Below are positions 1 through 8,834 of a stretch of DNA of 38,610 bases, piece after piece; position 1 is the first letter of the stretch; the number at the start of each line of letters is the position of its first letter. Under the pieces are notes generated by a model. That model searched no databases and was not told the origin of the DNA. It saw nothing but the letters and a program-made list of their open reading frames with translations. The stretch comes from Prolixibacteraceae bacterium (GTDB lineage: Bacteria > Bacteroidota > Bacteroidia > Bacteroidales > Prolixibacteraceae). The position numbers were made by a program, and so were the translations under genes. The stretch covers positions 1 through 38,610 of the forward strand of contig JAFGEV010000141.1 in the NCBI GenBank assembly GCA_016931385.1, read 5' to 3'.

Positions 1-1488
1 GATGACCTGTTTAAACGTGCTCCATCAGTGATTACTTACGATTATGAAGAAAAAAAACAGGTTACACAGGATGCACGGGCCTGGATTTGCGGCCTAAGTG
101 ATGAAGGTGGTGCAGGAAGCTGGCTGGGGGCTGTTATGAAGCAGGTGGTGATGCCCGATAAAGAAGAGGTTGAAAAACTTGAGGATTTTGTAAACCAGAC
201 AATCTGGGGAGGAATCCAATACAACGAAGGAGAAAGAAAATACGGGGTTCGAAAAAGCATGTTTTACTATGAACCCGACTCGATGCCGGCAGGCACTTAT
301 AGTGACTCAATCCGTTGGGGAAGGTACGATGGTTTTCCCTCATGGAGCAAGCGTGAGGCTGAATCGGTGGGCCGTTCGTACAACTATCCACATGTTGCAG
401 CGGCGCATTGGGCCATGTATCGCTTGGCACGTTACCGTAGAGGGTACGTTTCGCAGCACGATTGGAAATGGTATCTCGAGAATGCCTTTCAAACGATCAT
501 TGCAATGGTTGAGCAGGCTCCACATTATGCTCAGTTCGGCCAGATGGAAGGGACAGTATTCATCTTGATATTAAATGACCTGAAAGCAGAAGGGCTTTCT
601 GAAATGGCCAATGAACTTGAGGTAGCGATGAAGGCCCGTGTCGACCATTGGGCTTCTTTGTTGTATCCTTTTGGCAGCGAAATGCCCTGGGATTCAACCG
701 GGCAGGAGGAAGTTTACATGTGGTCGAAATATTTTGGCCTTGATGAGAAGGCTATGGTTACACTGAATGCAATACTGGCTTACATGCCATCGGTGCCTCA
801 TTGGGGGTATAATGGCAATGCAAGGCGAATATGGGATTTCCTTTATGGCGGAAAGCTGACTCGCTTCGAACGTATGATCCACCACTATGGCTCGGCTTTA
901 AACGCCATACCCGTGTTGTACCAATACAGAGAAAACCCATCCGATTTTTACCTCCTTCGTGTAGGGTATGGCGGTTTGATGGGGGCTATTTCGAATATTA
1001 CCGAAGATGGTTTTGCCCCTTGCGCCTTTCACTCTTTTCCTCAAACCATGACTATTGATGGTATTACCGGCGATTACGGAACAGGTTTTTTGGGGTATGC
1101 CGTAAATACCTCATCTTACCTTTTCCATCACGATGAGTTCGGGTGGCTTACATTTGGAGCTAACTGTACGGAAAAAGGCGACTGGGTAAAAGCTGAATTA
1201 ACAACAGCCGGACGAAACAGGTTTTATATTGCCCCGGTGGGTTTATGGCTTACCCTTGATGCAGGCCGGCTTAAAAGCGTTTCGTATAATGTGAAAAACG
1301 GCAATGTTGAGCTGGAATTGGAAAAGGCTGATGAATATACTCCGGAAGCTTTTCTCAATATTAACACTCCTGCCAGGGAAGCATCAGCAAAGGAATATGA
1401 TACAACCTCGTTAACTAAGAATGAATTGGGCTCTTATACCGTTGAGTTGAAAGATAAACCTTTTACAATTTCACTGCATCAGAAATAA
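1..1488 (+). CDS. DUF5695-like / glycosidase-like protein, 5'-truncated by window edge
   Basis: Frame is open from nt 1 (DDLFKRAPSV...) through the GTG at 28 to the stop at 1488. Aromatic-rich (HWAMYRLARYRRGY, YGGLMGAISNITEDGFAPCAFHSFPQTMTIDGITGDYGTGFLGYA). Resembles DUF5695 proteins from memory; not searched. Confidence 0.6.
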   Translation, partial: DDLFKRAPSVITYDYEEKKQVTQDARAWICGLSDEGGAGSWLGAVMKQVVMPDKEEVEKLEDFVNQTIWGGIQYNEGERKYGVRKSMFYYEPDSMPAGTYSDSIRWGRYDGFPSWSKREAESVGRSYNYPHVAAAHWAMYRLARYRRGYVSQHDWKWYLENAFQTIIAMVEQAPHYAQFGQMEGTVFILILNDLKAEGLSEMANELEVAMKARVDHWASLLYPFGSEMPWDSTGQEEVYMWSKYFGLDEKAMVTLNAILAYMPSVPHWGYNGNARRIWDFLYGGKLTRFERMIHHYGSALNAIPVLYQYRENPSDFYLLRVGYGGLMGAISNITEDGFAPCAFHSFPQTMTIDGITGDYGTGFLGYAVNTSSYLFHHDEFGWLTFGANCTEKGDWVKAELTTAGRNRFYIAPVGLWLTLDAGRLKSVSYNVKNGNVELELEKADEYTPEAFLNINTPAREASAKEYDTTSLTKNELGSYTVELKDKPFTISLHQK

Positions 1489-1598
1489 TTGGACGTTATA
1501 TGAAGCGGAGTGTTTTTAAAATTACCATTGAGGAAAGCAGGGTGAAATAAAAAATTGAAGTTGTATCTTCATGGCTAATTCTTAATCAAACGAATGAA

Positions 1599-2771
1599 AT
1601 GAAACCTGCAATTACACGTCTTCATGTTGTTGATGCCCTGCGGGGATTTGCCATTGTGTCGATCATGCTCCTGCACAACATCGAACACTTCGATTTTTAT
1701 TTTAAGCCCGAAACCCTGCCATTGTGGATCAAGGCAGTTGATAAAGTGATTTGGGACAGTCTTTTCTTCCTTTTCGGGGGGAAAGCCTATGAAATATTCG
1801 CATTGTTGTTTGGTCTTACTTTTTTTATTCAATCTAACAATCAGCAAAAAAAAGGAAAAGACTTCAGGGGGCGTTTTGCCTGGAGGTTATTTCTGTTGCT
1901 GCTTTTTGGAATTGTAAATTCCGCCTTTTACGAGGGTGATGTCTTGTCGGTATATGCACTTATTGGATATTTTCTGATACCGTTTGCAAAAATGAACAAC
2001 AAGGCCGTGTTGATCATAGCCCTTGTTTTAATGTTGCAGCCTTACGAGTGGGTGGTGTTTTTCAGTGCCCTGCAAAATCCTGATGCAGTTGTTGGCGATC
2101 CTAAATCGTGGGCCTATTTTGGACGTGCCTGGGAGTACATCCCCGGGAAATCGATATTGAACACATGGTGGGGAAACCTTACCAACGGAAAAGCAGCCGT
2201 GTTTATCTGGACCTGGGAAGAAGGCCGGGTCTTTCAAACTTTATCCCTGTTTTTGCTGGGTATGTTGTCGGGAAGAAAAGGCCTGTTTAAACAAACCGAA
2301 AAAAGCCGGAAATTTTGGTTAATTGCCCTGATTGTTTCAGCCATTGTTTTTATTCCGTTGTTTATGCTGAAATCGAACACCGTCCCGGGCATTGAAAGCA
2401 TGGTCGTTCGCCGCCCGCTGGGTATCATTGTTCAAACATGGTCGAACTTTTCGTTTATGCTGGTACTGGTTTCAGGTTTTACCTTGTTGTTCTGGAGCAA
2501 AGCCCTGAACAAAGCGCTCAATGTTTTTTCCCCTTTGGGAAGGATGAGCTTGTCGAATTACATGATCCAGTCGTTGGTTGGCTCTTTTATTTATTACGGG
2601 TTTGGGCTGGGGCTGTACAAATATACCGGTGCAACATACTCACTGATTATTGGAATAGTATTGGCCGTTTTGCAGGGAATGTTCAGCGCCTGGTGGTTTA
2701 AAAAGCACCATCACGGCCCGCTTGAATGGCTTTGGCACAAGGCTACCTGGATTGAACTTAGAAAGAAATAG
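1599..2771 (+). CDS. DUF418-family (YeiB-like) membrane protein
   Basis: N-terminal RLHVVDALRGFAIVSIMLLHNIEHF, several hydrophobic segments, C-terminal PLGRMSLSNYMIQSLVGSFIYYGFGLGLY typical of DUF418. Confidence 0.85.
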   Translation: MKPAITRLHVVDALRGFAIVSIMLLHNIEHFDFYFKPETLPLWIKAVDKVIWDSLFFLFGGKAYEIFALLFGLTFFIQSNNQQKKGKDFRGRFAWRLFLLLLFGIVNSAFYEGDVLSVYALIGYFLIPFAKMNNKAVLIIALVLMLQPYEWVVFFSALQNPDAVVGDPKSWAYFGRAWEYIPGKSILNTWWGNLTNGKAAVFIWTWEEGRVFQTLSLFLLGMLSGRKGLFKQTEKSRKFWLIALIVSAIVFIPLFMLKSNTVPGIESMVVRRPLGIIVQTWSNFSFMLVLVSGFTLLFWSKALNKALNVFSPLGRMSLSNYMIQSLVGSFIYYGFGLGLYKYTGATYSLIIGIVLAVLQGMFSAWWFKKHHHGPLEWLWHKATWIELRKK

Positions 2772-2792
2772 TTGTAAATTATAAAAAATCAG

Positions 2793-2980
2793 TAGTGTCC
2801 GGAAAAATTAAAAAATTATATTTTTTTTTTTAATGTTAGACTATAAACTTGATTGTAAGATTGGGCTAAAGCCCAGTTTAGAAGTTACGAATCAATAACC
2901 CCAGGCTTAAGCCTGGGGTTAGTAAAAGCCACACTTAACGTGGGCTTTAGCCCAAATGTAGTTTTATTTACCGGACAATG
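2793..2980. repeat. Composite palindromic element, copy 1, bounded by TGTCCGG/CCGGACA inverted repeats
   Basis: TGGGCTAAAGCCCA (2862-2875), perfect 26-nt palindrome TAACCCCAGGCTTAAGCCTGGGGTTA (2896-2921), TGGGCTTTAGCCCA (2941-2954). Outer inverted repeats TGTCCGG (2796-2802) and CCGGACA (2971-2977). Confidence 0.75.
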
Positions 2981-2997
2981 TTGTAAAAAGTTAATTA

Positions 2998-4188
2998 ATG
3001 AAAAGAATATTTGCTTTAACGATTATCATCATTTCGGTTTTTGCCGGTAGGGCGCAAACATTTGAAGAACTGGCCCCAACACCCCCGATGGGGTGGAACA
3101 GCTGGAACAAATTTGGCTGCAACGTGAGTGAGTCACTTATTCGTGAAATGGCCGATGCCATGGTCTTAAGCGGTATGCGTGATGCAGGCTACGAATACAT
3201 CGTGATTGACGATTGCTGGCAAATCAGTCGCGACGAACAGGGAAATATTGTTCCCGATCCAGAACGTTTTCCTTCAGGAATGAAGGCATTGGCCGATTAT
3301 ATCCATTCCTTGGGATTAAAATTCGGCATTTATTCCTGTGCCGGTTCAAAAACATGTCAGGCAAGGCCGGGTAGCAGGGGCTATCAGTTTCAGGACGCCC
3401 GGACCTATGCCTCGTGGGGTGTCGATTATCTAAAATACGACTGGTGTTATAACGAAGACCAGAATCCGAAAGCAGCTTACAAAACCATGAGCGATGCTTT
3501 GAAGGAGTGTGGGCGTCCAATCGTGTTCTCAATATGCGAATGGGGCGAATCGAATCCATGGGAGTGGGCCAAAGGTATTGGTCACCTGTGGCGAACTACT
3601 GCCGATATTCGCGATTGTTACCAATGCGTGTTCGACTGGGGCGGTTTGGGTGTACTCGACATCATCGACAAACAGGTTGAATTGTGGAGGTATGCCGGGC
3701 CGGGCCACTGGAACGACCCCGACATGCTCGAAGTTGGCAATGGTGGAATGACCGAAGATGAATACATTACCCATTTTTCGATGTGGGCCATGCTGGCTGC
3801 ACCGCTTATGGCCGGTAACGACCTGCGCGACATGGATGAGTCAACTAAAATGATCCTGATCAACACCGATGTAATTGCCGTTAACCAGGATACAAAAGGT
3901 GAGCAGGCCCGCCGCTTTATGGACATGGGCGAACACGAAATATGGGCTAAATCCCTTTCCGATGGGGAAGTGGCCGTATGTTTTTTAAACCGGACCGACA
4001 AACCCTGGAACCTGAATTACGACTGGAAAAAGCAAACCATGTATTTTGTTAGGGATGTAAACATCAGGAAAAACACCTACACTGTATACGACCTTTGGCA
4101 ACATAAAACAATTGGCAACACCGATGAAATACTTAGGGAAGATATTCCTGCCCATGGGGTATTGATGGTAAAGCTTATGAAGAAATAA
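2998..4188 (+). CDS. Secreted GH27 alpha-galactosidase
   Basis: Signal peptide; TPPMGWNSWNKFGCNVSE, YIVIDDCWQ, VDYLKYDWCYN (nucleophile region), PGHWNDPDMLEVGNGGMT, AAPLMAGNDLRDM: typical GH27/melibiase motifs. Confidence 0.93.
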   Translation: MKRIFALTIIIISVFAGRAQTFEELAPTPPMGWNSWNKFGCNVSESLIREMADAMVLSGMRDAGYEYIVIDDCWQISRDEQGNIVPDPERFPSGMKALADYIHSLGLKFGIYSCAGSKTCQARPGSRGYQFQDARTYASWGVDYLKYDWCYNEDQNPKAAYKTMSDALKECGRPIVFSICEWGESNPWEWAKGIGHLWRTTADIRDCYQCVFDWGGLGVLDIIDKQVELWRYAGPGHWNDPDMLEVGNGGMTEDEYITHFSMWAMLAAPLMAGNDLRDMDESTKMILINTDVIAVNQDTKGEQARRFMDMGEHEIWAKSLSDGEVAVCFLNRTDKPWNLNYDWKKQTMYFVRDVNIRKNTYTVYDLWQHKTIGNTDEILREDIPAHGVLMVKLMKK

Positions 4189-4225
4189 ATGACAGGTTTG
4201 TTTGTGCCTGCTAAAATTATTTGAT

Positions 4226-6460
4226 ATGAAAATTCAACTTCTATTTACTGCTTGTGGTCTTCTTTGCATAACATTGGCATTTGCACAGCCTGCAGATGAA
4301 GATTATGTAAGGGCCGATACAATGCATAAATTCAACGACCTGGTATATAACGCATACCCCGAAATTCGTTGGATTGACAGTACGAACACATTTGGGTATA
4401 GTGTGAAAACCCGCGAGGGAAATCAGTATTATATTGTTGATGCTGAAAAACAAAAACGAAAACCGGCTTTCGATAAGGTTAAACTTTGCAAAGGCCTGAA
4501 TGAAGCATCAGGAAAGGAATATAAAGCAGAGAAGCTTAATCTGAACAGGTTAAGGTTTATTGACGGGGGTAAAAAGATTTCTTTTGAGCTTGATGGTACC
4601 CGCTGGGAATGCGACCTGAAAAAATACAAATTCGAGAAGAAGGAGAGAGAACGGACAGAAAGGGAGGACCGTTACTGGGGCGATACCTCTGGCCAATTTG
4701 AAAGTGAACCCAAAACATCGCCCGACAGCACGAAAGTTGCGTTTATAAGGGAATATAACCTTTGGGTGAAAGATGTTGAAACCGTTAAAGAAGAACAACT
4801 TAGTTTTGATGGTTCTTCAGGTGAATTTTATTCGGGGCACATTGAATGGTCGCCCGATTCGAAGAAGATAGCAGTTACAAAGGTTCGTATAAATGAAAAA
4901 ACGTATTTCTACATTGTGGAATCTTCACCCGACGATCAGGTGCAACCCAAACTGCACAAAAAGGAATACCTCAAGCCGGGCGATGCACTTCCTATCCAAA
5001 AACCCTGCCTGTTCGATATTGAAAACAGAAAACAAATACCAGTCGATTCGCAGCCCTTCGAACATCAGTATTCACTCGAAAACCTGAAATGGTGGCCCGA
5101 TAGCAAGGCATACACCTTTGAATTTAACCAGCGCGGACATCAGCTTTACCAAGTCGTCGAAGTGGATGCTGAGACTGGAAACACAAAAGTGCTTATCGAA
5201 GAAAAAAGCGAAACCTTTGTAGAATACAGTGGCAAACACTACCGATACGATATAGATTCAACAAAAGAAATCATCTGGATGTCGGAGCGCGATGGATGGA
5301 ACCACCTTTACCTGGTTGATGCTGAAACAGCACAGGTGAAAAACCAGATCACAAAAGGGGAATGGGTTGTTCGTTCAGTGGTTCATGTCGATGAGGATGA
5401 CCGAACGGTACTGTTTCAGGGTAGCGGGAGAAATCCCGGCGAAGACCCATACTTCATTCATTATTACCGGGTCAATTTCGATGGTTCGTATTTGGTTGAC
5501 CTTACACCTGAGCCTATGAACCACCGTGCAGAATTCTCAGATGATTACATTTATTTTACCGATACCTATTCAACGGTTAACACACCCCCCTTGACAGTAT
5601 TAAAAAGCACTTCAAATGGTGAAGTAACTATGGAAATTGAAAAAGCGGATATTACCGACCTGCTGGCCGCAGGATGGAAAAAGCCGGAAGCGTTTGTGGC
5701 CAAAGCACGCGATGGGATTACTGATATATGGGGAAACATTTATTACCCGACAAATTTCGATTCCACGAAGAGCTATCCGATTATAGAATACATTTATGCC
5801 GGGCCGCAGGGCTCGTTTGCACAAAAAAGCTTCAGGGCTTTTAATTATCCTTTTTCAGGTTTGGCCGAGCTTGGGTTTATCATTGTCCAGATGGATGGGA
5901 TGGGCACGTCGGACCGGTCGAAAGCCTTTCACGATGTATGCTATAAAAACCTTAAAGATGCAGGATTCCCCGACCGGATTTTGTGGATAAAAGCTGCTGC
6001 TGAAAAACATTCCTTCATGGATACTACACGTGTAGGGCTTTTTGGTGGTTCGGCTGGCGGGCAGAACTCAACCGGGGGCGTACTGTTCCATCCCGGATTT
6101 TACAAGGCCGCAGTTTCGGCTTGTGGTTGCCACGACAACCGCATGGATAAAATGTGGTGGAACGAACAGTGGATGGGATATCCACTTGAAAAACATTACG
6201 AAGAGAGCTCAAATGTTGTAAACGCTTCAAAACTTGAAGGCGACCTGATGCTGATTGTAGGCGAGATGGACGACAATGTAGACCCGGCTTCAACAATGCA
6301 GGTAGTCGATGCGCTTATCAAAGCAAAAAAAGAGTTCGAACTTGTTATGCTACCGGGAACAAACCACACCCTTGGCGGCGATTATGGCGAACGTAAAAGG
6401 CGTGATTTCTTTGTAAAGTCTTTCTATAATCAGCTCCCCCCAAAGTGGAATTTGAAATAG
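4226..6460 (+). CDS. S9 prolyl oligopeptidase / dipeptidyl-peptidase IV-like serine peptidase
   Basis: ATG at 4226 begins a signal peptide (MKIQLLFTACGLLCITLAFAQ); the ORF track starts at an upstream TTG. Beta-propeller (SERDGWNHLYLVDAET), GLFGGSAGGQ nucleophile motif, later GEMDDNVDP (Asp) and PGTNHTLGG (His). Confidence 0.88.
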   Translation: MKIQLLFTACGLLCITLAFAQPADEDYVRADTMHKFNDLVYNAYPEIRWIDSTNTFGYSVKTREGNQYYIVDAEKQKRKPAFDKVKLCKGLNEASGKEYKAEKLNLNRLRFIDGGKKISFELDGTRWECDLKKYKFEKKERERTEREDRYWGDTSGQFESEPKTSPDSTKVAFIREYNLWVKDVETVKEEQLSFDGSSGEFYSGHIEWSPDSKKIAVTKVRINEKTYFYIVESSPDDQVQPKLHKKEYLKPGDALPIQKPCLFDIENRKQIPVDSQPFEHQYSLENLKWWPDSKAYTFEFNQRGHQLYQVVEVDAETGNTKVLIEEKSETFVEYSGKHYRYDIDSTKEIIWMSERDGWNHLYLVDAETAQVKNQITKGEWVVRSVVHVDEDDRTVLFQGSGRNPGEDPYFIHYYRVNFDGSYLVDLTPEPMNHRAEFSDDYIYFTDTYSTVNTPPLTVLKSTSNGEVTMEIEKADITDLLAAGWKKPEAFVAKARDGITDIWGNIYYPTNFDSTKSYPIIEYIYAGPQGSFAQKSFRAFNYPFSGLAELGFIIVQMDGMGTSDRSKAFHDVCYKNLKDAGFPDRILWIKAAAEKHSFMDTTRVGLFGGSAGGQNSTGGVLFHPGFYKAAVSACGCHDNRMDKMWWNEQWMGYPLEKHYEESSNVVNASKLEGDLMLIVGEMDDNVDPASTMQVVDALIKAKKEFELVMLPGTNHTLGGDYGERKRRDFFVKSFYNQLPPKWNLK

Positions 6461-6488
6461 AATTAGTTTGATTTAAAATGAAGATAAA

Positions 6489-7349
6489 ATGAGTTCAGTA
6501 AACTTTACAAAAATTTTAATTGCGGCCCTGGGTATTATGATTTTTTCAGGATGTGCCCATATGGTAAAAGAAGAAGCCGTAACTGATACAGTTGAAGTTG
6601 CTGTTAATGTTGATTTGCCTGAAATTACAGCCCCGTCGGCATCGTTGAATCTCGATCCGTTCTATAAAAAATACATCGATGCCAATGGCATTCCGATTAT
6701 AAGCTCATGGCGCGTACCCGACTCGGCGCTTATCAAAGCCTGGGAAATAATCACATTCATGACGAATAATTTGCCGCCCCATGTTTTAAAGCAAATGCAG
6801 GATGTGGATTTGCGGGTGGGTGTCATGGCTCGTTACGAAGGAACCACCGACATTCCCGAACATGCCGGCCTGGCAAATGACACAACAATAAACTGGGATG
6901 TACGGGCACGTGGTTTGGGGGGCGACATGCACCTGCCTTTAACCACCTGTGCCGAAGAGAACCTGCTTTGTTACCAGATTGACAAGTACCATGCCGAGGA
7001 TATATTGATTCATGAGTTTGCACATTCCATTCATCTGGTGGGTATAGCACCAATCGATTCAACATTTAATCCGTTGTTGCAACAGTTGCTCGACAAAGCA
7101 ATAGCCAAAGGGAAATATTACAAAACTTATGCAAAATCAAATATTTATGAGTATTGGGCCGAAGGTGTTCAAAACTGGTTCAATGTGAATGCCGAAGTGC
7201 CTGAACCCGATGGCAAACACAACCAGCTAAATACCCGGGAAGAACTGAAAGTATACGATCCTGACCTGTATGATGTGCTTCATAATTGCTTTTCAGAATT
7301 TGAGGCAAGCCCATCTTGCCATGCGGCCGAAAACAAATATACTCCCTAA
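6489..7349 (+). CDS. Lipoprotein with HExxH metallopeptidase-like motif
   Basis: Lipobox ALGIMIFSGCAH; DILIHEFAHSIH zinc-binding motif; downstream IYEYWAEGVQNWF could supply a third Glu ligand. Confidence 0.65.
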   Translation: MSSVNFTKILIAALGIMIFSGCAHMVKEEAVTDTVEVAVNVDLPEITAPSASLNLDPFYKKYIDANGIPIISSWRVPDSALIKAWEIITFMTNNLPPHVLKQMQDVDLRVGVMARYEGTTDIPEHAGLANDTTINWDVRARGLGGDMHLPLTTCAEENLLCYQIDKYHAEDILIHEFAHSIHLVGIAPIDSTFNPLLQQLLDKAIAKGKYYKTYAKSNIYEYWAEGVQNWFNVNAEVPEPDGKHNQLNTREELKVYDPDLYDVLHNCFSEFEASPSCHAAENKYTP

Positions 7350-7448
7350 AAATACATCAGCATATTCAGGCCTGCAATTTTGGGTTGTTCTTTTAAATAG
7401 TACTACATAAAATCCAGTTAATCAGTGATTATTTAAAAATGTTCATAC

Positions 7449-7511
7449 ACATTTGTGCAAGTTTTTTAAACATTCCTGTCCGTTTTTCAAACCAATTTTT
7501 GTCTAATTTAC
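7449..7511 (+). promoter_or_regulatory. Candidate HTCS operator/promoter, site A (upstream of 7651 CDS)
   Basis: ACATTTGTGCAAGTTTTTTAAACATTCC: half-sites at 7449 and 7470 (21 bp apart); -7-like TAATTTAC at 7504-7511. Confidence 0.55.
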
Positions 7512-7650
7512 TGGTATAAACTCAAAAGTGTTTTTATTATATCCGTTAAACTTAATGTATAGTGAATTGAATAAATGAGAGGGATGTGAAAATTAAACAT
7601 GTAACAAAATATAGAAATTCAATAAGTTAAACATTTTAAAACAACTGATT

Positions 7651-8646
7651 ATGAGAAATTTTACTTTGATGTTAATTGCTTTGTTAATTGTGGCTTTCAC
7701 TGCCAATGCCCAGGAGGGGACAGCCTACACTGACGATTTCAGTGCTGAAATTGATTACCTTACCGCCGGCGTTGATGGAACCATTTGGGATGGTATCCTT
7801 CTTAATAGCGGCCTTTGGGATATGGGGGAAATAGTAGCTGAGATCACTGCACTGAACACAACCGATAACCCCGGTACACTTACTTTTGCATCGATGAATT
7901 CACATTGGGCTGTAGGCTCCGACAACGGCGCTGCAATTTACCGTACAGTTAAAAATGGAGCCGACTTTGAAGTGCAGGTCAAGATAGCCGGTGGTGATTT
8001 TTTGTCGTTTGGCCTTGCAGAACTTGTGCCTTATCACATGCCGGGTATAATAGCAAAAGTTGCCGATGATACTACTTTCATCCTTATACAGGTTTTCGAT
8101 ATTCAAGACTGGTCGGCTGTAATTGGAATGCGTGATATTGTACCGGCCGGTGATCTTTTACAGGAGAACTGGCAAACAGGCTTCACCCTTGCAGATAACC
8201 CATACATAAAACTTGAAAAATATGAAAACTTGTTTACTGGTTATTACAGCGCCGATGGTGTAGTATGGAATGAAATCTATTCGGTTGAAAAACCCGAATT
8301 TGCAGGCAAGGATATCCAGGTTGGCTTATATTCGGCAACATATACCGAAAGTGTGGGAACCGTTCATTTTGACGATTATTCTATGGTTGATTACAATGAG
8401 CCTGGTGCTGTTAATGTAGCGAAAGAGTTATCCCTTAAAGCTTTCTATAGCAACGGGGCTATCAGGGTTAGCAGTAGCTCGAATTTGGGCAATGTGAAAG
8501 TGTACAGGACCGATGGCTCGCTCTTTTTAAGCAGGGCTAATGTAAATTCATCTCAATTGTCGATACCGGTTCAAAATAAAGGTATTTACCTGCTTTCTTG
8601 TGAAAGTGCAGGCGAAGTGCAAACGCAAAAGGTTTTGGTTTATTAA
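7651..8646 (+). CDS. Secreted LamG/concanavalin-like protein with T9SS type A sorting domain
   Basis: Signal peptide (MRNFTLMLIALLIVAFTANAQ); beta-rich domain with VGLYSATYTESVGTVHFDDYSM; C-terminal VKVYRTDGSLFLSR...NKGIYLLSCESAGEVQTQKVLVY typical of a T9SS domain. Confidence 0.75.
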   Translation: MRNFTLMLIALLIVAFTANAQEGTAYTDDFSAEIDYLTAGVDGTIWDGILLNSGLWDMGEIVAEITALNTTDNPGTLTFASMNSHWAVGSDNGAAIYRTVKNGADFEVQVKIAGGDFLSFGLAELVPYHMPGIIAKVADDTTFILIQVFDIQDWSAVIGMRDIVPAGDLLQENWQTGFTLADNPYIKLEKYENLFTGYYSADGVVWNEIYSVEKPEFAGKDIQVGLYSATYTESVGTVHFDDYSMVDYNEPGAVNVAKELSLKAFYSNGAIRVSSSSNLGNVKVYRTDGSLFLSRANVNSSQLSIPVQNKGIYLLSCESAGEVQTQKVLVY

Positions 8647-8675
8647 CAGAAGCATTCTGATATTTAAATAAACTC

Positions 8676-8742
8676 AAACCGGGCAATGGTTACCTGAAGG
8701 CAAAAAGATGTAAACCCGAAGGTATTCGTTGCCTGGTTTTTT
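8676..8742 (+). terminator. Candidate intrinsic terminator between 7651 CDS and HTCS gene
   Basis: AAACCGGGCAA (8676-8686) pairs with TTGCCTGGTTT (from 8729), one G-T wobble, followed by a T run; loop of about 40 nt. Confidence 0.5.
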
Positions 8743-8834
8743 CTGTTAAGTCAGCCTGATAGCTGTCAAAAATTACATATATTTAAATCGAATTGTTTTT
8801 TAGGTTTCAATTTTCAACAAAGCCGGATATGTGC

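Noticed and set aside
8650-8834. Autoregulatory copy of the 21-bp-spaced motif upstream of the HTCS gene
   Set aside because: Read through the intergenic region; no ACATTTG...GAACATTTG pair was found, only a terminator-like hairpin.
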